Source: an uncultured Aliterella sp.
GTDB taxonomy: Bacteria; Cyanobacteriota; Cyanobacteriia; Cyanobacteriales; Chroococcidiopsidaceae
Length of the DNA stretch: 9,814 bases
Reading direction: 5' to 3'
NCBI GenBank assembly: GCA_905479905.1
Contig: CAJQOK010000007.1
Coordinates: 1 to 9,814 of the forward strand
How positions within the stretch are numbered: position 1 is the first letter of the stretch; each line of letters starts with the position of its first letter. Positions 5,441 to 9,814 of this stretch are shown in pieces. A model generated the notes under the pieces. The model worked only from the letters and a program-made list of their open reading frames with translations. It ran no database searches and was not told the DNA's origin. A program made the translations under genes and the position numbers.

Positions 5441-7438
5441 TTATTCTTGAAAGCGAACGGTCATGCAGTATGGGCAATCTAGCCACTCTTGGCGTAATTG
5501 AGCATGACAAGTACGGCACTCAAGAGAGCTTTTACGCTTGGCTTTGAGTTCAGCTTCTAAACCTGAATCTGTAAAGGTTACTCGTTCTACTTCTTCTAAG
5601 GTGGTACTTCCTTCTCGTACCAAGTTGAGACTATAAGCTAATAAAGTAACCATCCCTTCTTCTACAGCAACTTCTTTGAGCCTTTCGGTGGGCGCTCCTT
5701 CGGTAATCAAAGTTTGCAACTGCTCGGTAATCCGCATTACTTCGTAAACCCCGCAACGTCCTTTGTAACCTATTCCACTACAGTTTGAGCAAAGTTCTCC
5801 TGCACTTCGAGCTTGCTGGATTTGTTCTGGTTGTAAAGCATTGGCTTTATACAAGCTAATAGATACGTCTTGAGAAGAAGTAGCTAAACCAAATCGAGCA
5901 AGTTCGGCAGCACTAGGGGTGTAAGCAATTTTGCACTGAGTACAAACCCGCCGGACTAAACGTTGAGCGACTACACCCAGCAGTGAACCCGACACCATAA
6001 ATGGCTCTACGCCCATTTCATCTAGCCGCGAGATGGCTCCGGCGGCATCGTTGGTATGGAGAGTCGTTAATACTAAGTGTCCGGTTAAGGCAGCTTCAAT
6101 AGCTGTTTTGGCTGTTTCTTTATCCCGTGTTTCTCCCACTAAGATTACATCGGGGTCTTGGCGCAAGAAAGAACGCAAAATTGACGCAAAATCCATCCCT
6201 TTTTCCCGAATTACCTGTACTTGAGTAATTCCTGGCAAAGAATACTCAATCGGGTCTTCGGCGGTGCTAATGTTTACGCCCGGATCGTTGCGTTCAGATA
6301 AAACGGAGTATAAAGTAGTTGATTTGCCTGAACCTGTAGGGCCTGTAACCAGTAATAACCCAAAGGGACGACTAGCCATATCTCTAACCGTTTGCAAACA
6401 GATGGGGTCGCTAATTAATTTATCTAAGCCAAGCTGGGTAGAGGCGTTGTCTAAAATCCGCAGCACGACTTTTTCGCCGTAGCGGCTGGGTAAGGTACTA
6501 ACTCGAAAGTCTACTTTGCGCCCTTCAAACATCCGCCGAATCCGCCCATCTTGAGGCATCCGCCGCTCGGCAATGTCTAATTCAGCAATAATCTTAAGTC
6601 GGGCGGTAACGGCAGCAACAATTTGTTTGGGTAAAGGCTCAAAAGCTTTACGCAATACGCCATCTTTGCGAAACCGAATGCGGAGATTTTCCTCTTGAGG
6701 TTCGACGTGAATATCCGAAACTTTTTCTTGCAGCGCTTTGACAAGAATTTTATTGACTAGGGCAATGATTGGAGCCGCCGCCGCATCTTGAACGGCGGCT
6801 CCTAAGTCTGCGTCAATATCTTCGGGAGCCAATTGCAAGTCTAGGTTTTCTAATTCTGACTTGACATCAACGGACTTTTCTATGTCTATAAGCTTTTGTT
6901 TTTCAACTTGTTCGTCTAAATATTTGGAGAGGATTTGCTGAAAGTCGTCTTGGGTGATAACCATCCTCTGTAAACTCAAACCTTTAGGGCGCAAAATTCG
7001 GTTTAAGGTGTCTTGAGCATCTAAATTATCAGGATCGACCATTGCCACTAGCACCGATGGGGGTGGCGTATCATTTTGCGATAGAGGAATGAGACGATAG
7101 CGACGACAAGCATCGACCGGAATTAGCGTGTTGATTAAGTTTCCGGCGGTAGTAAGGCTGGTTTCACTAACTTCAGGATCGAGAAATTCAACGCCGTAAA
7201 GAATTTTTAGCTCAAATAATTGTTGTTTTTTATAGTGTCTAATTAAGTCGGGGGTGAGTTGTTTCCCCGTAATCGCCTCTAAAGCATCGGTTAAAGACTT
7301 TCCTGATTGGCGGCTTTGAGTTAAAGCTTGATTTATTTGGTCGCGGTTAGCAAAACCAGCTTCAATTACTTTGTTGCCAAAAGGCGATAGGTCATCTTTA
7401 ACAATTAGCGCCCTTCGCTGCTGGGGAGAATAAGTCAT
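5441..7438 (-). CDS. pilB: Type IV pilus extension ATPase PilB
   Basis: This 665-residue protein is the GspE/PilB family ATPase that drives pilin polymerisation at the inner-membrane base. The N-terminal MshEN/GspE-N region covers about residues 18-175, followed by a linker with an acidic stretch. The ATPase part has AAPIIALVNKIL at 221-232, SDIHVEP at 241-247, Walker A GPTGSGKS at 366-373, Walker B DPDVILVGETRD at 428-439 and His box TGHLVLTTLHT at 452-462. The zinc tetracysteine is CTQC (499-502) plus CSNC (550-553). The C-terminus adds a second pair, CRTC (641-644) and CPYC (655-658), a rubredoxin/zinc-ribbon-like tail seen, as I recall, in cyanobacterial PilB. It heads the pilB-pilT-pilC unit. 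Its ATG lacks a Shine-Dalgarno sequence and lies five bases from an inverted repeat that could control initiation. The N-terminal sequence aligns in style with cyanobacterial PilB, supporting the start. Confidence 0.97.
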   Translation of the reverse strand: MTYSPQQRRALIVKDDLSPFGNKVIEAGFANRDQINQALTQSRQSGKSLTDALEAITGKQLTPDLIRHYKKQQLFELKILYGVEFLDPEVSETSLTTAGNLINTLIPVDACRRYRLIPLSQNDTPPPSVLVAMVDPDNLDAQDTLNRILRPKGLSLQRMVITQDDFQQILSKYLDEQVEKQKLIDIEKSVDVKSELENLDLQLAPEDIDADLGAAVQDAAAAPIIALVNKILVKALQEKVSDIHVEPQEENLRIRFRKDGVLRKAFEPLPKQIVAAVTARLKIIAELDIAERRMPQDGRIRRMFEGRKVDFRVSTLPSRYGEKVVLRILDNASTQLGLDKLISDPICLQTVRDMASRPFGLLLVTGPTGSGKSTTLYSVLSERNDPGVNISTAEDPIEYSLPGITQVQVIREKGMDFASILRSFLRQDPDVILVGETRDKETAKTAIEAALTGHLVLTTLHTNDAAGAISRLDEMGVEPFMVSGSLLGVVAQRLVRRVCTQCKIAYTPSAAELARFGLATSSQDVSISLYKANALQPEQIQQARSAGELCSNCSGIGYKGRCGVYEVMRITEQLQTLITEGAPTERLKEVAVEEGMVTLLAYSLNLVREGSTTLEEVERVTFTDSGLEAELKAKRKSSLECRTCHAQLRQEWLDCPYCMTVRFQE

Positions 7439-7443
7439 AAGTT

Positions 7444-7507
7444 TTTGGGATAAAAGTTGCTATAGATAGAGTATGCCCAAACTCTGAGTTAGAGTTGCTA
7501 TCCCAAA
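7444..7507 (-). promoter_or_regulatory. Nested inverted repeats in the pilB leader
   Basis: In the minus-strand transcript TTTGGGATA (from 7507 to 7499) can pair with TATCCCAAA (7452 to 7444), a perfect 9-bp stem enclosing 46 bases. Inside it AACTCT (7496-7491) pairs with AGAGTT (7485-7480) around a five-base loop. The outer stem ends five bases before the pilB ATG at 7438. The ribosome would therefore have to open it, or the elements may be paired operator sites in DNA. A 9-bp direct repeat AGTTGCTAT (7455-7463 and 7493-7501) overlaps the same region. No known riboswitch class is recognised. Confidence 0.5.
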
Positions 7508-7745
7508 GCATTTTGTGGCAAAAAATATCAGTAGAGATATTTGGAGAGAATTTTTAGGGGTCTGAAGTTGCCCGAAATGACTCAAGAAGATCAAAATTAA
7601 GTCTTTAGCTGGACGGAGTGTTTAGAGCAAAACCCTAGGAAAAAACCTTTATAACTATTAACTAGCAGCAAAATGTCTTCCCCAGGCAGTTTATTTTTAA
7701 AACTTTGCTATTCCAGTATTATTTGGTGCATCCTTAGAGAAGGTG

Positions 7746-7799
7746 GCACTAATTAAATATGCCTCTTGAAGCACAGTTTTGAGCGTCTAGGATTAGTGC
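7746..7799. promoter_or_regulatory. GCACTAAT/ATTAGTGC inverted repeat upstream of grpE
   Basis: GCACTAAT (7746-7753) and ATTAGTGC (7792-7799) are perfect inverted 8-mers separated by 38 bases. The right arm overlaps the only plausible -10 region for grpE (CATAAT at 7799-7804), about 80 bases before its ATG. This arrangement could serve a dimeric regulator or DNA looping. It is not CIRCE: the half-site and spacing differ. Chance is not excluded. Confidence 0.35.
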
Positions 7800-7885
7800 A
7801 TAATGGTGGACGAGGAAAAATAAACTAAATCAATACAGATTCCCCAAAAACCTTAAACCTAACAATCGAGACAACAACACAAACA

Positions 7886-8536
7886 ATGAATTCTAACTTC
7901 GATCCAAATAGCGAGGAAATTCCTCAAGCGGAATCTACTAATTTATCGGGCGATGAAATTGCTCTAGAGGAAAATCCTGTCGCCCCCTCTAAAGAAAATA
8001 ATCCCAACTATCAACAATTGTTGGGAGAAAAAGAGCAGCAAATAGCATCGCTGCAAGGTCAGGTTGAAGAACGTACTAGCCAATACTTGCGAATTGTGGC
8101 GGATTTCGATAATTTCCGCAAAAGATCGCAAAAAGAAAAAGAGGAGTTAGACCAGCTTATTAAGGGCAATACTATTACCGAACTGCTCCCAGTCGTGGAT
8201 AATTTTGAACGGGCGCGATCGCAACTCAAACCGCAAACCGAGGCGGAAATGAGCATTCACAAAAGTTATCAAAGCGTCTACAAACAACTGGTAGATAGTC
8301 TCAAGCGCTTGGGAGTTGCCCCCATGCGTCCAGAAGGACAGGAATTTAATCCAAGTCTTCATGAAGCTGTAATGCGTAGTCCTAGCGTTGAACCAGAAGG
8401 GACGATATTAGAGGAATTAGTGCGAGGATACTTTTTAGGCGATCGCATTTTGCGCCACGCAATGGTCAAAGTTGCGGCTCCGATGGAAAATGAGCTAAAT
8501 TCAGAAGAAAATTCCCCCTTACCAGAAGAAAGTTAA
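7886..8536 (+). CDS. grpE: GrpE, nucleotide exchange factor of DnaK
   Basis: This 216-residue protein is the homodimeric co-chaperone that releases ADP from DnaK and acts as a thermosensor in many bacteria. The first 45 residues are acidic, Ser/Pro/Asn-rich and presumably disordered, longer than the E. coli tail as is usual in cyanobacteria. A coiled coil runs from about 46 to 92 ([20 protein letters not shown]) and includes ADFDNFRKR at 72-80. The four-helix bundle includes [12 protein letters not shown] (99-110). The C-terminal beta-wing domain follows, with [10 protein letters not shown] (153-162) and the signature block [20 protein letters not shown] at 172-191. The tail is acidic again. 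The leader lacks a clear Shine-Dalgarno; the ATG is the first in frame and begins the typical acidic N-terminus. dnaK follows after 72 bases on the same strand, so the two are likely co-transcribed. Confidence 0.96.
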   Translation: MNSNFDPNSEEIPQAESTNLSGDEIALEENPVAPSKENNPNYQQLLGEKEQQIASLQGQVEERTSQYLRIVADFDNFRKRSQKEKEELDQLIKGNTITELLPVVDNFERARSQLKPQTEAEMSIHKSYQSVYKQLVDSLKRLGVAPMRPEGQEFNPSLHEAVMRSPSVEPEGTILEELVRGYFLGDRILRHAMVKVAAPMENELNSEENSPLPEES

Positions 8537-8752
8537 GTTGCCCTGTAGCAGTACAACTTGCTCGTAAAAACACCCATCCATTCAATAACCTGGACGATAC
8601 TACTAAGCATGGGAAAAGTCATTGGCATCGACTTAGGCACAACAAATAGTTGTGTTGCCATCTTAGAAGGTGGCCAACCAACGGTAATCGCCAACTCTGA
8701 AGGCGGACGAACTACCCCAAGTGTGGTTGCCTTTGGCAAAGGTAGCGATCGC
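8215..8752. repeat. HIP1 octamers GCGATCGC, right group (3 copies)
   Basis: Full copies lie at 8215-8222 and 8439-8446 (grpE) and 8745-8752 (dnaK), three within 540 bases. None occurs between 2763 and 8214, an interval that contains the entire pilB-pilT-pilC unit and the divergent region beyond it. The nearest there is the one-mismatch GCGATCGA around 3409-3416. Confidence 0.9.
8535..8559 (+). other. Small stem-loop at the grpE stop codon
   Basis: AAGTTG (8535-8540), which starts within the grpE stop codon, can pair with CAACTT (8554-8559) around 13 bases. No T-run follows, so it is unlikely to terminate transcription before dnaK. It might slow ribosomes or ribonuclease between the two genes. 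The rest of the 72-base spacer has no strong Shine-Dalgarno before dnaK (only GGA about 16 bases upstream). Confidence 0.25.
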
Positions 8753-9814
8753 TTAGTTGGTCAATTGGCAAAGCGGCAAGCGGTAACAAACGCAGAAAAT
8801 ACGATTTATAGCATCAAGCGGTTTATTGGTCGTCGCTGGGACGATACAGCCTCGGAACGTCAAAGAGTAACCTATAAGTGTGTTAAGGGGAGAGACGATA
8901 CCGTTGATGTGCAGATTCGCGGCCGTAACTACACACCGCAAGAAATATCAGCGATGATTCTGTACAAGCTCAAACAAGATGCGGAAAGCTTTTTGGGAGA
9001 AACTGTAGATAGTGCGGTGATTACAGTCCCAGCTTATTTTACTGATGCTCAAAGACAAGCAACCAAAGACGCTGGCACTATAGCCGGGTTAGAAGTTCTC
9101 CGCATTGTCAATGAACCCACCGCCGCCGCCCTTGCCTACGGATTAGATAAGGGTCAAGAACAGAAAATTTTGGTGTTTGACTTAGGCGGTGGAACTTTTG
9201 ATGTTTCAATTTTGCAGCTTGGCGATGGCGTATTTGAAGTCAAAGCAACTTCTGGTAATAATCATTTAGGGGGCGATGATTTTGATAACTGTATAGTTTT
9301 GTGGATGCTCTCCCAATTTCAAGACCAAGAAAAAATTGACCTGTCCCAAGACAAAATGGCAACTCAGAGGCTCAGAGAAGCCGCAGAAAAAGCAAAAATA
9401 GAACTTTCTACCCTGGGCGCAACATCAATTAATTTACCCTTTATTACCGCCGATGCCACAGGCCCAAAACATTTAGCAATGGAACTAAGTCGCTCCAAAT
9501 TTGAGGAGATAGTTACTCACTTAGTAGAAAGAACTATCGAACCAATGGTACAAGCGCTTAAAGACTCTGAACTTAAACCCGCAGAAATCGACAAAGTAAT
9601 TTTAGTGGGCGGTTCGACCCGAATCCCGGCGGTACAAAGTGCGCTGCAAAAGTTCTTTGGCGGCAAAGCTACCGATAGATCCGTCAACCCTGATGAAGCA
9701 GTAGCTTTAGGGGCGGCTATTCAAGGTGGGGTATTAAGTGGCGAGGTTCAAGAGGTATTGCTACTAGATGTTACGCCCCTATCGCTGGGCATCGAAACTT
9801 TAGGAGAAGTATTT
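8609..9814 (+). CDS. dnaK: Chaperone DnaK (Hsp70), C-terminus cut by window edge
   Basis: From the ATG at 8609 the frame stays open for 402 codons to the window end. The product is an Hsp70 ATPase domain complete through the start of the interdomain linker. Visible motifs are IDLGTTNS (7-14, phosphate 1), IKRFIGR (69-75) with the catalytic-type Lys70, [11 protein letters not shown] (168-178) and [10 protein letters not shown] (191-200, phosphate 2). Further on are AEKAKIELS (259-267), VGGSTRIP (333-340, adenosine site) and VLLLDVTP (383-390, linker). It refolds and protects proteins with DnaJ and GrpE, and grpE lies immediately upstream. Some residues depart from the consensus: PAYFTD for PAYFND (141-146), DAGT for DAGR/K (154-157) and FDNC for FDxR (225-228). 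Cyanobacteria carry several DnaK paralogues. By recollection, linkage to grpE and the segment [14 protein letters not shown] lean towards the DnaK1 type, but I do not assign it. Confidence 0.96.
   Translation, partial: MGKVIGIDLGTTNSCVAILEGGQPTVIANSEGGRTTPSVVAFGKGSDRLVGQLAKRQAVTNAENTIYSIKRFIGRRWDDTASERQRVTYKCVKGRDDTVDVQIRGRNYTPQEISAMILYKLKQDAESFLGETVDSAVITVPAYFTDAQRQATKDAGTIAGLEVLRIVNEPTAAALAYGLDKGQEQKILVFDLGGGTFDVSILQLGDGVFEVKATSGNNHLGGDDFDNCIVLWMLSQFQDQEKIDLSQDKMATQRLREAAEKAKIELSTLGATSINLPFITADATGPKHLAMELSRSKFEEIVTHLVERTIEPMVQALKDSELKPAEIDKVILVGGSTRIPAVQSALQKFFGGKATDRSVNPDEAVALGAAIQGGVLSGEVQEVLLLDVTPLSLGIETLGEVF

Larger units (their letters stand above)
7439..7885. promoter_or_regulatory. 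447-bp divergent region between pilB and grpE
   Basis: No gene is credible here: there is no tRNA and no ORF with protein-like content. It must contain the promoters for pilB (leftward) and grpE-dnaK (rightward). Structures seen are the nested inverted repeats at 7444-7507 beside pilB, the palindrome CCTAGG near 7634-7639, and an inverted repeat GCACTAAT/ATTAGTGC at 7746-7799 nearer grpE. I looked for the CIRCE operator of HrcA (TTAGCACTC-N9-GAGTGCTAA) and it is absent. A TTGAGC (7779-7784) with TAATGG (7801-7806) is the best grpE-side promoter match, but it is weak. Confidence 0.6.

Noticed and set aside
6033..6482. Two plus-strand open frames within pilB
   Set aside because: Both are antisense to the conserved Walker A/B region of PilB, whose protein motifs explain the openness.
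7746..7799. CIRCE operator for HrcA upstream of grpE
   Set aside because: The arms are GCACTAAT/ATTAGTGC with a 38-base spacer, not TTAGCACTC-N9-GAGTGCTAA.
8059..8362. Minus-strand open frames inside grpE
   Set aside because: Overlapping antisense frames opposite well-conserved GrpE helices; no start signals or family match.
8533..8941. Minus-strand open frames opposite the start of dnaK
   Set aside because: They mirror the conserved DnaK N-terminal coding sequence and have no recognisable content.
1..9814. CRISPR array, tRNA/rRNA, transposase, prophage or toxin-antitoxin pair
   Set aside because: I read all intergenic stretches and found no regularly spaced repeats, cloverleaf, terminal inverted repeats with transposase, or small paired ORFs of that kind.

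Overview
The window looks like ordinary chromosomal DNA from a cyanobacterium. Three things point there: eight copies of the palindrome GCGATCGC (HIP1), a Ycf35 (DUF1257) gene of the cyanobacterial/plastid type, and a cyanobacterial-type pilB-pilT-pilC set next to grpE-dnaK. Base composition is moderately AT-rich by eye and most intergenic stretches are strongly AT-rich. Protein style (SigA-type leaders, weak Shine-Dalgarno sites, acidic GrpE N-terminus) fits a Nostoc/Chroococcidiopsis-like lineage, but I cannot name the genus from sequence alone.

Left block, minus strand (1-858): three small genes are transcribed right to left, DUF2997 protein, then Ycf35, then a [4Fe-4S] ferredoxin that is cut by the window edge. 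Ycf35 and ferredoxin overlap by one base (TAATG), so they are very probably one operon and translationally coupled. A 345-base AT-rich divergent region (859-1203) follows. Then comes a plus-strand NAD(P)-binding oxidoreductase of the 'saccharopine dehydrogenase-like' group (1204-2214), closed by a hairpin terminator at 2229-2254.

Middle block, minus strand (2262-7438): pilB (extension ATPase), pilT (retraction ATPase) and pilC (inner-membrane platform) lie in transcription order with 72- and 58-base spacers. Together they form the motor module for type IV pilus assembly, twitching/phototactic motility and DNA uptake. A 186-residue soluble protein that I do not recognise lies 130 bases downstream on the same strand.

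Right block, plus strand (7886-9814): after a 447-base divergent region come grpE and dnaK, the Hsp70 nucleotide-exchange factor and chaperone. dnaK is cut by the window edge just after the interdomain linker begins, so the whole ATPase domain is visible and the substrate-binding domain is not.

I found no phage, insertion sequence, CRISPR array, tRNA or rRNA, and no convincing new multi-gene system. The points most worth a second look are the nested inverted repeats in the pilB leader that end five bases before its start codon, the unrecognised gene behind pilC, the DUF2997-Ycf35-ferredoxin cluster of unknown function, an in-frame 51-bp duplication in the ferredoxin N-terminus, and several non-canonical residues in DnaK.
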